Position numbers and translations under genes: made by a program
The notes under the pieces: generated by a model
What the model saw: the letters and a program-made list of their open reading frames with translations, nothing else
What the model was told of the DNA's origin: nothing
Databases searched by the model: none
Source: Nemania diffusa
Lineage: Eukaryota; Ascomycota; Sordariomycetes; Xylariales; Xylariaceae
DNA length: 64,000 nucleotides
Assembly: GCA_038501195.1 (NCBI GenBank)
Contig: JBBPUQ010000007.1
Coordinates: forward strand, 4,007,501-4,071,500
Direction: 5' to 3'
In this document: positions 52,133 through 64,000 of the stretch, one piece after another
Layout: each line of letters begins with the position of its first letter
How positions within the stretch are numbered: position 1 is the first letter of the stretch

Positions 52133-52425
52133 TAAATTATATATATATATTATATAAAATATATAATAATTTATATAAATTATTAACTTTTATATTTATT
52201 TTATTAATTATATATTAAAACTTATATATTTTATTATAATATAATTTTATAATTTTTATTAATTTATAAAAATTATAATTTTTAAAATAATTTATTTTAA
52301 AAAATTTATTTTATATAATTTATTTTAAAAAAACTTTAATTAAATTTTATAATTTTATTTATAATTTTATTTATATATTTTATATAAAATATATATATAA
52401 TTTAACTTTTTTTTTTAAAAACTTT
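52133..52425 (-). repeat. Dispersed repeat, inverted partner of 29868-30140
   Basis: Reverse complement of 29868-30140 in the same block order; landmarks on the + strand are ATATATATATTATATAAAAT, TTTATAATTTTTATTAATTT and AACTTTAATTAAATTTTATA. Confidence 0.65.
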
Positions 52426-52559
52426 TTTTATTTAATAAAATTATTTAATTAACTTTGATATTTTTTATAATTATAATAAAATATATAAATAAATAAAATT
52501 ATAAATAAAATGTTAAATAAAAATATAAAAATTAATAATTTATATAAGTTATTATAAAT

Positions 52560-52871
52560 ATTTAATTAAATTAAAAATTATATAAAAAAATAATTTATAA
52601 TTAATATTATATTATTTTATAAAATATATAAAAATTATAAAATTATATAAATATAAATATATATAAATTAATTAAATAATAAAAAAAATATTAAAAAATT
52701 AATTAATATTAAAATTAAAATTATTATATAAAAAAAAAATTTTAATATTAATTTAATAATTTAATAAAATTTATATATATATATATATATATAATATATT
52801 AATAATTAAAATTAAAATTAAAACTATTATTTAATAATTAAATAAATAAAAAATATAAAAATTTATAAGTT

Positions 52872-52902
<31 letters not shown>

Positions 52903-53040
52903 ATATAATTTTATTAATTATTTTTTTTATATAAAATAAATATATAAATTAATATAATATTTGAATATTTAAAAATAAATTTTAAACTTTATAAATTAAT
53001 TTTAATTTATATATTTATATATATATAAATTTATTAATAA
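52560..53040 (+). repeat. Family A 3' end plus block B, truncated copy 6
   Basis: Positions 52560-52744 match about 735-1029 of copy 1, starting at AAAAATTATATAAAAAAATAATTTATAATTAATATT. They run into a long-form B block at 52745-53040. Everything upstream of this in the family is missing. Confidence 0.55.
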
Positions 53041-56000
53041 TATATATATTAATTAATTAATATTTTTTTTAAAAATAAACTTTTTTTATAATTAAATATA
53101 TAATTTTTTTATTTATAATTTAAAAAATTTAAATATAATAAATAAATTATTATTAATTATTAAATATTTAACAAAACTTTATATAAATATATATATATTT
53201 AATATAAATTATAAAATTTAATATTAAATTTTTAATATATTATATTATATTTATTTATTTTATTATTTTTTATAAATTATATTAATAATATTTTATAAAA
53301 AATTTAAAATTAATTTATATAATTAAATATAATTTAATTAATAAATAATTTATAAAATTATTATTTAAATTATTTTAAATATTTTTTAATAAATATATTA
53401 ATTATATAATTAATAAATTTTTATATTTAATAAATAAAATTATTTTTATTAATTAATTTATTTTATATATATATTTTTATTTTCTATTTATATAATTAAT
53501 TAATTAAAACTTTAAAAATATAAATTTAAAAAATATATATTTATAAATTATATTAAATTATTAATTTAATATATTATTTTTTTATTATATATAAATTATA
53601 ACTTTAATATTTAATTAATTTTTATTATATATTTAATTTATATATTAATTTTATTTTTATATTAATTTTATTATTTTAATATAATAAATTTATTTATATT
53701 ATAAATAAAAATAAAAAATTATATTTATTAAAATTATTAAAATTATTTTATATTTTATATAATTATTTATATTATAATAAATTTTATATTATTTATATAA
53801 ATAATTATATAATTTAAATTAATTTTTTTATATTTATATAATTTAATATAAAAAAAATTATTATATATTAATAAATAATTTAATAAAATTTATATTATAA
53901 AATATATTTTATTTAAATAAATAATAAAGTTTATTTAAATTTTTTATTATATTTTAATATTAATATTATAATTTTTTATTTAAAAAACTTAAAGTATTAA
54001 ATTATTATATTTATAATTAATAATATAATTAATTATTTTATTATATATAATATTTTTTTTATAAAATATATTATTTAAATTAATATTATATATTAAATTT
54101 AAAAAAATAATATATAAAAATAAAATAATTAAAAATAAATAAAACAGATTTATTATATTTAAATTTTTATTTTTATTTATTTATATTTTTATATTATTAA
54201 TAATAAAATTTATTATAATATAAAATTATAATTATTAAAATATTATTTTAATAATTTTTATTATTTATAAATAATTAATTTAAAAAAAACTATTATAATA
54301 TATTATAAATTTATATTATATTTTTATTTTTAAAACTTTAATTTAATACTTTAATATATTTAATTTTTATATAATTAAAATTAAAAAAAAAATATTATTT
54401 TTAATTAAAATTTAAATATAATATATATTATTATTAATTTTAATTTATTTTATATAAATATAATATATATATATATATAATTAAATATTTTTTTATTAAA
54501 TTTAATAAAATATATTAAATATTAATTTTATTTTAAATTTAATATAAAATATTTATTTTTTAAATAAAATAAATATATTTTTAATATAATAATAAAAATA
54601 TTATAAATTTATAAAAAAAACTTTAATATAATTAAATAAAAAATATTTATAAATAATTTTAAATTTAAATTTTTATATTAATATATATAAAAAACTTTAT
54701 ATTTATAAAAATTTAAATATATAAAATTAATTTATATTTATTTAAATATAATTATTAAACTTTTTAAATTTTTATTTTTTTTAAAATTTTTTAAAATTTA
54801 TTTAAATATTAATTTATTTATAATTATTTAATAATTTATATTTTATATATTATAATATAATTAAATAATTTATAATTAATTAATTAATTATTATTAATAA
54901 TTTTAATAGTTTTTTTTTATTATAATAATAATATTTTTAAATTAATATTTTTTTTTAATAATTTTTAATTAAATTTTAAATAATTATTACAAAAAAAACT
55001 TTTATTAAATTTTTATTTTAAATTTTAAATAATTTTTTAAAATTTATTAAATTATTTAAATTATTATTATAAAATAAAATAATTAATTTATATATTTATT
55101 AATTTTTATTAATATTTTAATAAAAATTTATATTTTAATTTTAAAATTTTTATTATTTTATTTTATTAGTTTTTTTTTATATATTTTTATATTTTTATTA
55201 ATTTTAAAATTATAAAACTTATTTAAATATATAAAATTTTATATATAATAAATTAAAGTTTTTTAATATTATTTAATTTTTTAATTTTTTATATTTTAAT
55301 ATTTTTAATATTAAATATAATATATTAAATATAATAATAATAATAAAAAATAAAAAATAAAAAAACTTTTATAAATAAATTTTCTTTTTAATTTAAATTT
55401 AAATAATAAATTTAAAATATTTATTTTTATTATTAAATTGTTATTTTTATATATATAATAAAAAAAAAATTAATTTAATTTATATATTTATTAAAAAGTT
55501 AAAACTATTTTTAATTTATAAATAATTAAATAATAAAAAAAATAAAATATTATATATTAATAAATGTTTTAATAAAAATAAAACTATTATTATAATAAAG
55601 TTTATTTAATTTATTTATAAATAAATTAAATAATTAAAATTTTAATATAATAATAATATTATAAATTAATTTTTTATAATAATTTATATTAAATAATATT
55701 TAAAGTTATAATTTTTAAATTTATAATATTAAATATATATTTTTTAAAAAAAACTTTTTTTATTATTTTTTTTATTTAATTAATTAATTTAAATATAATT
55801 AAATTAATTTTATAAAATTATAATAATAAAATATAATAAAAAATATAAATTTAATAATATAATTATTTATTATTATATTAAATTTATTAAATAAATTAAA
55901 TTAATTTTTTAATAATTTAATATTTTTTATATTAATTATATATTTTTTATAAATATTATATTTTTTAAAAAAAATTAATTATTTTTATATTTTATTATAT

Positions 56001-56210
56001 ATAAATATAAAATTTATTATTTAAATATATTTATATATAAATTAATTTTTATATTTATAATTTTTATATAAAAATAATTAAATTTATATTATAAATATTA
56101 AATAAAATAATATATTATTTATATTTTTTATTTTTAACTTTTTTATAAAATATATTTTAATAAACTTTTATAATTATTATATTATTTATTAATTTTATTA
56201 TTAATTAATA
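53041..56210. other. Saturated AT-only DNA, no gene
   Basis: This is the most featureless 3 kb of the window. It has very few C or G, no open frame and no terminal repeats or tandem structure that I could establish. It is probably the oldest or most fully mutated repeat DNA here. Confidence 0.45.
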
Positions 56211-56212
56211 AA

Positions 56213-56216
<4 letters not shown>

Positions 56217-56260
<44 letters not shown>
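56217..56260. repeat. (TA)22 microsatellite
   Basis: An uninterrupted TA run of 44 bases. The following 800 bases (to 57059) hold nothing recognisable. Confidence 0.95.
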
Positions 56261-56265
<5 letters not shown>

Positions 56266-57059
56266 TATAATAAATTAATAATATATATATATTTATAAAT
56301 TTATAAATTTAAATTAAATTTATTATAAATAAAACTTTAAAATTTTTAAAATTATTAATTTTTTTAAAGTTTATTAAAACTTATTATAATTTATTTAATT
56401 TATTTATAAATAAATTTTATAATTAAAACTTTAATTAATTTTTTTTAATATTATAATTTTTATTATTATAATAATATTAAATATTAGTTTTTTATAATAA
56501 TTTATAATATTTATATATATATTATTATTAATATATTTATTTTTAATTAATTAAATTAATTATTAAATATTATATTAATATAATTTTATATTAATTTTAT
56601 AATTAAAATATAATTATTTATATATAATAAAATTAAATTAATTTATTTATTTTATTTTTTATAAAATTTAATATAATATTATTTAATTTTTTATATTTTA
56701 TAAATTAAAAAAAAAATTATTTAATAATATAAAAATCAATTTATTTTTATTTAAATATATTATAATATTTTAATAACTTTTTATTAAATTTTTATTTATA
56801 AAATAATTATAATTATTAATATATTATTTTTTATATAAAACTTTTAAAATAAAAAATAAATTAATATTATATATAATTTAATTAAATAACTTTTATTTTA
56901 TTAAATTTTAATATTATTATTAATTATTTTATTATATATATAATATTAATTATAAATTTATAATTAAAATTATATTTATTTTTATATTAATATATAATTT
57001 TTTAAATAATAAATTATATAATTAATTATAATAATAATATTTAATATTTTTAATAATTT

Positions 57060-57610
57060 AACTTTTTATTATTATTTTAATAATTTTAAATAAAAAATTA
57101 TATTATAAATATATATAATAAAGATTTTTTTATTTTTTTTTATTATTAATAATAATTATTATATTATATAAATTTAAAAATAATATTATTAATAATTATA
57201 ATTAAAAATAATTAAATAAAATAATAATAATAAATAAAATATAAATTAAATAAAAAATAAACTTGTAATAATTTTTAAAACTTAAAATTTAAATTTTTTT
57301 TTAATTTATAAATATATATATATATAATTTTTTTTATAAATATTAATTAATATAGTTTATTTTAAAAATAATTTTTTTTTATATAAACTTTTTTATTTAA
57401 AAATGTTTAAAAGTTTATTTTAATTATATTTTATTAAATTATTAAAATTTATATATTAAATTAATATTAATTATTAAATAATTATTATATTAATTATTTT
57501 AAATAAAAAATTATATTATAAATATATATTATAAAAATTTTTTAAAATTTTTTTTTTTTTAATAAATTTCTTTATTATATAAATTAAAAAATAATATTAT
57601 AATTTATTAA
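57060..57610. repeat. Direct repeats of about 120 bp bracketing a reverse G-type LTR
   Basis: Positions 57060-57189 and about 57470-57610 share TTTTAAATAAAAAATTATATTATAAATATATA and a later AATAATATTAT(T/A) block. Between them, 57190-57418 is the G-type LTR in reverse orientation. Its landmarks are AAATAAACTTGTAATAATTTTTAAAACTTAAAATTT, TATTAATTAATATAG and TTTAAAAATGTTTAAAAG. It is shorter than the other G LTRs because the repeated TATAAATTTTT run is reduced. The direct repeats may be duplicated flanks or terminal repeats of a tiny host element. Confidence 0.5.
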
Positions 57611-57735
57611 TTTTTTTAAATAATTATAATAATAATTTAATTTAACAAAATATTAATAAATTAATAAATATAATTATATAATTATAATAATTATAAAAAT
57701 ATAATTATAAATATTTAAATAAATTATAATTTTTT

Positions 57736-57828
57736 TATTTAATTATTATTAATTTATTTATTTAATTATTATTAATTTATTTATTTAATTATTATTAATT
57801 TATTTAATTTATTTAATTATTATTAATT
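57736..57828 (+). repeat. 23-bp tandem repeat
   Basis: About four units of TTATTTATTTAATTATTATT plus AAT. The last unit already contains the 9-bp motif that takes over to the right, so the two arrays share an origin. Confidence 0.85.
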
Positions 57829-58201
57829 TATTTAATTTATTTAATTTATTTAATTTATTTAATTTATTTAATTTATTTAATTTATTTAATTTATTTAATT
57901 TATTTAATTTATTTAATTTATTTAATTTATTTAATTTATTTAATTTATTTAATTTATTTAATTTATTTAATTTATTTAATTTATTTAATTTATTTAATTT
58001 ATTTAATTTATTTAATTTATTTAATTTATTTAATTTATTTAATTTATTTAATTTATTTAATTTATTTAATTTATTTAATTTATTTAATTTATTTAATTTA
58101 TTTAATTTATTTAATTTATTTAATTTATTTAATTTATTTAATTTATTTAATTTATTTAATTTATTTAATTTATTTAATTTATTTAATTTATTTAATTTAT
58201 T
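57822..58201 (+). repeat. 9-bp satellite (TTTATTTAA)n, about 42 copies
   Basis: The array is near-perfect from about 57822 to 58201 and ends exactly where the TG of element K begins. Every block of ten bases shifts the motif by one, confirming the 9-bp period. It contains no C or G, so C-to-T mutation cannot degrade it. Confidence 0.95.
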
Positions 58202-58480
58202 TGTAAAAGGGCAGCTATTACTATGTTATGCTGCGCTATGTGTATAGTAGACACAAGCTAAGCATTAGCTAGTTAGTACTTAAAAAGATATAGCATATAG
58301 AATTAATCTTTAAATAAAAATAATCTATTACAACTATTTTTTAGAATCAGTAATTACTTTGTAAAGCAACTGTATTTATACTGCATACTGTAACTTTTAT
58401 ATTTTTTTATTTTTATACTAGATATTGTAACGTAATAGCTAATAAGCTAAAAAATAAAGTAACTAGATTATAAATTGCTG
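58202..58480 (+). repeat. Probable 5' LTR and leader of element K (right limit uncertain)
   Basis: It starts TGTAAAAGGGCAGCTATTAC, including GCTGCGCTATGTG and AGCTAAGCATTAGCTAG. The sequence is rich in TAGC/GCTA motifs. The end of the LTR and the primer-binding site could not be located because no second LTR is in the window. Confidence 0.5.
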
Positions 58481-58899
58481 CATGGTTAAATACTAGCTAC
58501 AATAAATTAGAAAGGGACTTTTTTAGCAGGGACGTGTTTTTAAAGAACTAATAAAATCTAATACTTCGATTTAAAAACATTTTACTTTTACAAAAATAAG
58601 CTTTTATAAAGCTACTAGTTATTATTTAACAACTATTTATTAAAAAAATACTACTTTAAGTAATACAGCTAATAAACTAGAACATATAGCTAAATATATA
58701 ATTGATTGAATTATTTAGTTTAGAGATTGCTTAGCTAACAACTGAAAATAACATTAAATATTTAACTTATAATTGCAAAAAGCTTAATTAAAAAACTACT
58801 GCAGCTAAAATAGAAAACTGGATTGCTGCGATTAAAAAAAGTAACTAGCAAAAGTTAAAATATAACAATTTAATATAGATTACTTAAATATTAAGTTAA

Positions 58900-59660
58900 A
58901 TGTTATAAGATATTTCGATTAATTAGCAGTTGTATTGCAAAACTTTGGAATATTTAGAACTAGAAGTATAAGCTATTTTAAAAAACTTCTAAAAGTTTAT
59001 TAAAAAAAAAAACATAAACTTTGAGTTGTTTGAACGTATTTTCCAAATGTAGCTTATAAAGATCTATTAAAGCAAAAATAAAACTTTTAAAAACTTTTTT
59101 TCGAAATAACAAGTCCTAGTATATAAATTAAAAAACAAAAGTTAATTAAATAATAATTCTAAATTAATATTTAATTATTAATATAAACTATAAAAAAGTA
59201 TTAAAAAGTTGCTTATTTAGCAATAAATTTTATTAAATAATGCAGTAATAGTGTTATATAAAGCAGAAAAACAATAGAGTATATAATAAATAAATAAACT
59301 ATTTAAGCTTATTTTTAAACAATTATATGTTGAAAACATACTAAATAGGTGTAGCTATATTAATAACATTTAATTTAGTAAGTTAATGTAAATTAAGAGT
59401 TAACTGTGCAAATAAAAAAATTATTAATGGAACAAAAACTGCAGCAAGTTACAATATATAAAAACGAATAAATCATTTTTTTGTTTTTATTGCAATAAAT
59501 TTAAATATTTAGCTAAAAACTGCTAAAAAAAACGTTGCAACATATAAGCAGCAAACGATCGGAAAATACACAAGATTTAATTGTTAGTATTAAAATATTT
59601 TAAAAGAGTACAAAATATTAAAACTATTTAGTTTAATGTTGAAAAAAAGTTAAAAAGCGA
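58900..59660 (+). pseudogene. gag relic of element K with zinc knuckle
   Basis: The frame containing 59482 reads as a gag-like protein broken by stops. The knuckle at 59482-59523 reads CFYCNKFKYLAKNC: spacing C-x2-C-x4-(H)-x4-C is exact, with the family His turned into Tyr (CAT to TAT). A basic stretch follows (KKRC). Upstream is a run resembling a gag capsid C-terminal part (FKNFFSK... and KLFKLIFKQLYVENIL). The start of gag cannot be fixed. The RT frame differs from this frame, as expected for a gag/pol frameshift or a later indel. Confidence 0.7.
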
Positions 59661-59879
59661 GCTAAAATAAAACAATATATTTAATTTATTTTAATTAAAA
59701 GCTTTTAAACATTTAGTATAAACAAGCTATTTAAAGCTTTAGCTATTTTTAAACTATATAGCAAAAAGCTATAAAAACAAATAATAATAGATATAAATAT
59801 AAAAGTATAAATAAATACTGTTTATAAAAATTTAATATAAAAGAAGCTTTAACTAGTTAATATATAAATTTTATTTTTG

Positions 59880-62800
59880 TTAAGTTTTAGCAGTAAATTT
59901 TTATGTTGCTAAAAAGTTTATAAAACAATATTAGAAATAATTAACGCTAAAAGCGTTTGTAAATCTTTTATATAAGTATTTTTTGCTATTAAACATAACT
60001 AGTTAGCATTTAAGTTTTTGTTATTAAAACTAAGCATAAAACAACTAAAAGTTATTTTAAATACTGTGTTAAATTAATAATATTTTAAAAAATTCAAAAA
60101 AGTAAATTTTAAAAAGTTTATTAATATAATAATTAAAAATAAATATACTTTTATTACAAACTTTATAAATATAAAACTAAAAAAAGAACTTTTTTTTAAA
60201 AAAATCGATAATAAAGCTTAATCGAAATAAATTGATTTATTATAGTGTTTTAAAAACTTTTATTATATATATTTTAAACAAAACACAAAGAAGTTATTAG
60301 TTTTAAACGAAACAGAATATATAATCGATTTAGTAAAAAAAGCGAAAGTATTTTTTAAACTTATATATTTTACTATAGAAATTCAACAAAAAATGCTTAA
60401 AAAATATTTAGCAGAAAATTAACGCTTAAAAAAAATCCAATATTTAAAAACAGATATAAAAGCACTTATATTATTTATATTTAAAAAAAATAGCATAATA
60501 TAGCTATGTATAAACTATAAAAAGTTAAATAAAGTTATTGCAAAAAATAAATATTTTTTATTTTTGATTTTAAAAATTATAAACTGTTTAAAATTTATAA
60601 AGATATTTTTTAAATTAGATTTAAAAAATATTTATTACTAAATTTAAATCAAACTTAGCAACAAATAAAAAACTGCTTTTTAAATATATTACAGTTACTT
60701 TAAATATATAGTAATATTATTTAAACTAATTAACATTTCAGCAATATTTTAAGCTTATATATATAAAGCTTTAGCAGAACTAGTAAACTATATTTATATA
60801 GTTTATTTAAATAATATTGTTATTTTTTTTAATATAAAAAAAAAATATAAAACTTATTTCTGATTAGTTTATAAACGTTTGAAGCAGTACTAGTTATTTG
60901 TAAAACTATTAAAATATAATTTTTTCAAAAAAAAAAAAAAATTTTTAAAGTTTATTATAAATACTAAAAGTATTAAAATAAACAGCAAACAAATAAATAT
61001 AACTAAAAAATAAAAAGTATTTAAATTAATATATAATATATAAATGTTTTTAAGTTTTGCAAATTTTTATTAAAAGTTTATTATAAAATATTTGCAAATA
61101 ATAGCATTTATTACAGTATTATTAAAAAAAAATATAAGTATAAATTAGCTTATATTTAAATAGACTTAAAAAGTAAAAAAAGCTTTTTAAACGATTAAAA
61201 AAACATTTACAAACATAACAATTTTGCAGTATTAAAATAACTGATTAAAAACATAGGTTGAAATTAATGCGTTAACAAAAGCAATATTAAATATATTATT
61301 TCAGCTATATAAATCGAAATAGCAACTAGTTACTTATTAATTGCATAAGTTTATTAATATAGAAATAAAATAAGCTACAAAACAACAAAAACTATTAGCT
61401 ATAGTAAAAAGCTATAAATACTAAAAATAGTATTTAAAAAAAGCTATATGTACTTTTATAGTATAAACTAATTATATAGCGCTTTAAAGCATAGTTAACT
61501 TTTTTATGTAGAACTTTTGCAGCTAATTAGTATAATAAATATATAAACTAGCTTAGTTCGATTTTGAAATTTAATATCGACTAGGGGTTACTAATTTTGC
61601 AAATAGCTTGTTAAAAAGACCTAATTATATAACAAGCGAAATTTAATACAAAAATGTAATTTTAATACTGCAAAAAAAACTGCAATTAATAAACAACTTA
61701 TTTGTATAAATTTAGCAAATTGTAGCTACAATATTGTATATAAAAAAAAAAACAAAAACATTGAAATAATTAACTTAAACTTTTTGAAAAACATTAGCTA
61801 AATATTATTTGATTAAATTTTTAACAACTATAGCTTAAGTAACAAACTTAAATATTTATAAAAAGTTATACTTTTGCTATATAGTTACAAATAATTTCCA
61901 AAAAACATAAAATAAAAAGCATAGTTATAAATGCTCTGTTTACTAAATATATACAGCTATAACAGCTTATATATCAGTAGTTATTAAATCAGCTCAAATA
62001 AATATTGATTAATTTATATTTATATTATAAAAATATAATGCTAAAACTATTGTTTATAACTAATATATTTTACATTTTATAGCTAAAAAATTAACTAAAA
62101 ACAAAACGATATTTTAACTGCAAGCTTTAAAAAAGTTTTATAATATAGTTAAAAAACTATAAACTAAAAACTTAAACATTATAACATTTATTAAAATCGT
62201 TTACTAGTACACTAGAACTAAAAGAAATTATTATATAAATATTAATAAAACGCTTTTATTTAAAAATCGCTTTATATTTTCAAGCTAAAAAGCTTTACTT
62301 TAATAAATTATTTATTAATATTACAATAACTTTAAAGCGAATTATATAAAAAAAAATAAAACAGTTAAGTTATTTTAACAGAAATTTTATTAAAAAAAGC
62401 TAAAACAAAACATTTACAAATATATTATAAACTATTAAGTATATAATAAAACTAAATAATTTAAATATAAATTTTATAAAGAGCTATAAATGCTGCTTTT
62501 ACTAAATTAACTGTTTTAAAAAATCAGTTTAAACTTTATTACAGAGTTACTTTTATATATTAAAGCTAATAAAATCAAATATAATATAGTTTTAGTAATT
62601 ATTAATTGCTTTATAAAAATAACGCTGTTTATATTTACTATAAAAACTTTTAATACTGCTAAATTAACACAAATGCTATATAAACAAATAAAATATAAAT
62701 TTAGCTTACTAAAAAAAATTGTAAATAATAAAAACAAGCTAATTATAAGCTGTTTTTAAAAGAAATTCTATAACAAAAAAAAAATTAAATAGTAATTGTT

Positions 62801-63545
62801 TACTATTTAGCATTTACAAACTAATAAACAAATAAAACATATTTATTAGATTTTTAAAAAGTATTTAAAAATATATATTATTTAAAAATTAAATATATAG
62901 CTTAAAATATTTTAAAAAACAAAATTTGCATATAATAACAGTATATATACTATTATCAAATACTTACTTTTTGAAGCTTTATATAGCTATTATTTTAAAA
63001 TTATAAAATTTGTTCTAAAAAAACTACAGTTAAAAGTACAAAAAGTAAAAAAAAAACTATAGCAAACTGCAGCTGTTTAAAAAGCATTTAATAAACACTG
63101 AACTAAAGCTGTAAAAACAATAAAAAGAAACTACAACAAAAAACGCATAGTAAAAAAATACAAAGTAAAAAAAACAGTCGGATTATTTACAGCTTATTTC
63201 CGATTCAAATGTAGCTAAAAGCTAGCTTTTATATATATTAAAGTAAAAGTTACAAAAAAAATAAAACTGCAAACATATCGAATAAAATTACTATTGCAAT
63301 ATTTAAAAATATACGATATGTTTTTTATATTATTTTTAGAACTGTGAACTAAACGCTAAAAAAGCAAAAAATAAGCAGCACTTTTTGAACTAGAAAATAA
63401 ACAGAAAAAATAAATAATAAAAAATATAGTTTATTACAAAAAAAACAAAAATATATTAAAATACTTAGTAAAATAAAAAAGCTAGTTTATTAAATATAAT
63501 ATATAAAAACTAAAAAAATATTTAGTTAATACAAAAGCTTTTTTT
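59880..63545 (+). pseudogene. pol relic of element K: protease region, RT, RNase H, integrase, chromodomain
   Basis: All landmarks from about 60320 to 63540 share one frame. RT: LCINYKKLNK (60504), KLDLKN with the first catalytic Asp kept (60618-60620), VYLNNIVIFF (60801-60830) with both YxDD Asp now Asn, and LKFII (family LGFxI). RNase H: EINALTKAIL (family ETDAS) at 61260, TNY (family TDH) at about 61470, and FDFEI...YRLGVTNFANSL at 61557-61605. Integrase: zinc-finger Cys pair now Tyr (62433-62446); DDE residues now Asn (62604), Asn (62727) and Lys (62835). C-terminus: YKVKKTVGL (63150) and a chromodomain YLVK...NLVN-type block, here YLVK...YLVNTKAF (63462-63540). Stops replace Trp, Gln and Arg codons. 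A protease lies presumably at 59880-60100, but its Asp motif is not clear. Confidence 0.9.
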
Positions 63546-64000
63546 ATAAAATATAAACAAAAAGTAAAAAAATCATACACGAAATAAAATGATTTAATTT
63601 AAAACTAAAAGCAATATAAACAGTAATATTTTATTATAATAACTGCTAAAAAATATAAGTAATAAAAAAAGAAATAATTAATTAAAAAACTAGTTTATTA
63701 AATAAAACTAAAAAAACTATTAAAAATTAAGTTTTATTAGTAAAAACTAGTAAAAACTTTATTAATATAAAAATTTAAAAAAAAAAAACAAATATTAAAT
63801 ATTAGTAAAAAAAAAAGTTTTAAAAAAAAAATTGCTAATAAAAGGTAGCAAAAGCTAAAAAACTATAAAGCAATTAAAAAACAACTTATAAAAATTGCTA
63901 TAACAAAATAAAATTTGAAACTAATAATAAATTAATAAATAAATATTAAATATTTTGTAAATAAATTTATAAAAATAGCTAAATATAATATAAACTAAAA
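63546..64000 (+). other. 3' part of element K after the chromodomain
   Basis: A-rich sequence in which the pol frame can be followed with many stops into a Lys-rich stretch up to about 63930. No LTR start (TGTAAAAGG) is seen before the window ends. Confidence 0.5.

Larger units (their letters stand above)
58202..64000 (+). mobile_element. Element K: Ty3/Gypsy chromodomain retrotransposon, broken, right end outside window
   Basis: It begins TGTAAAAGGGCAGC directly after the satellite. Order on the + strand: 5' LTR/leader, gag with zinc knuckle, then pol with RT, RNase H, integrase and C-terminal chromodomain. It ends in a basic, A-rich tail before the window stops, and no 3' LTR is reached. 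It keeps far more C and G than G or H, so it is a later arrival or less heavily mutated. Its sequence differs from G in the RT and C-terminal blocks, so it is a distinct lineage. No intact frame remains. If the right end lies within a few kb, a second LTR starting TGTAA should be found there. Confidence 0.85.

Noticed and set aside
50864..57418. A single full-length reverse G element between the two reverse G-type LTRs
   Set aside because: The interior contains B blocks, a family A end and other unrelated repeats instead of the G interior, and no reverse pol relic. The two LTRs are better read as separate remnants.
57736..58201. CRISPR array
   Set aside because: The units are 9 and 23 bases long with no unique spacers, so it is simple satellite DNA.
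59880..60100. Retroviral-type aspartic protease motif in element K
   Set aside because: A segment VNFYVAKKFIKQ lies in the right place, but the D-S/T-G core is not visible, so the domain is mentioned only as presumed.
62516..62737. 73-codon open frame on the minus strand
   Set aside because: It is the antisense shadow of the integrase core of element K, which is clearly readable on the + strand in this interval.

Overview
The window is almost pure A+T for most of its length. Long stretches have only an occasional C or G, and no open reading frame of ordinary size survives. The pattern fits the AT-rich compartment of a filamentous ascomycete genome, where repeated DNA has been mutated C to T (and G to A) by repeat-induced point mutation (RIP) or a similar process. 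Two kinds of evidence support this. In two Gypsy-type retrotransposons the pol reading frame is kept for about 2.5-3 kb, yet catalytic Asp, Glu, His and Cys codons are turned into Asn, Lys and Tyr codons and many codons into stops, all by transitions. In a young element at 45-47 kb, one LTR differs from the other by about 30 changes (outside a poly-C tract), all C to T or G to A in the same copy. The species cannot be named from this window. I found no live protein-coding gene, tRNA, rRNA or CRISPR array.

Layout. From 1 to 19.2 kb the window holds overlapping copies of a dispersed AT-only repeat family, whose parts I call D, A, E and a terminal block B. One copy is split by a small element with direct terminal repeats (family C, 9.1-10.6 kb). 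A decayed chromodomain-type Gypsy element (G, 19.2-27.2 kb) is inserted into another copy and splits it. From 27.2 to 41.1 kb there are more D/A/B copies, a head-to-tail tandem array with a unit of about 1 kb (30.25-32.4 kb), a second family C element in reverse (33.5-34.9 kb) and a reverse D-A-B copy (36.6-40.4 kb). A third LTR element, H (41.1-50.2 kb), has 307-bp LTRs and a near-perfect 5-bp target duplication.

Inside H sits the one GC-rich island (45185-47115). It is a complete non-autonomous LTR element with TG...CA ends, a perfect 5-bp target duplication (aatat), a TATA box in each LTR, a 26-bp perfect palindrome in the 3' LTR, a minisatellite and long C-rich tracts. It has no recognisable gag or pol. 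It is the youngest insertion here and appears to have been caught part-way through mutation.

From 50.2 to 57.6 kb the sequence returns to saturated repeats, including two reverse G-type LTR remnants. A 23-bp repeat and then a long, near-perfect 9-bp satellite (57.74-58.20 kb) run right up to the TG start of a second chromodomain Gypsy element (K, 58202 to beyond the window). K is less decayed and carries a recognisable gag zinc knuckle, reverse transcriptase, RNase H, integrase and chromodomain, all broken.

The parts do not form a pathway. They record nested transposon insertions followed by genome defence. The minimum order of events is: A/D/B family and H first, then G and C inserted into A copies, then the GC-rich element inserted into an already old H. 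Boundaries inside the A+T-only repeats were placed by eye and are approximate.
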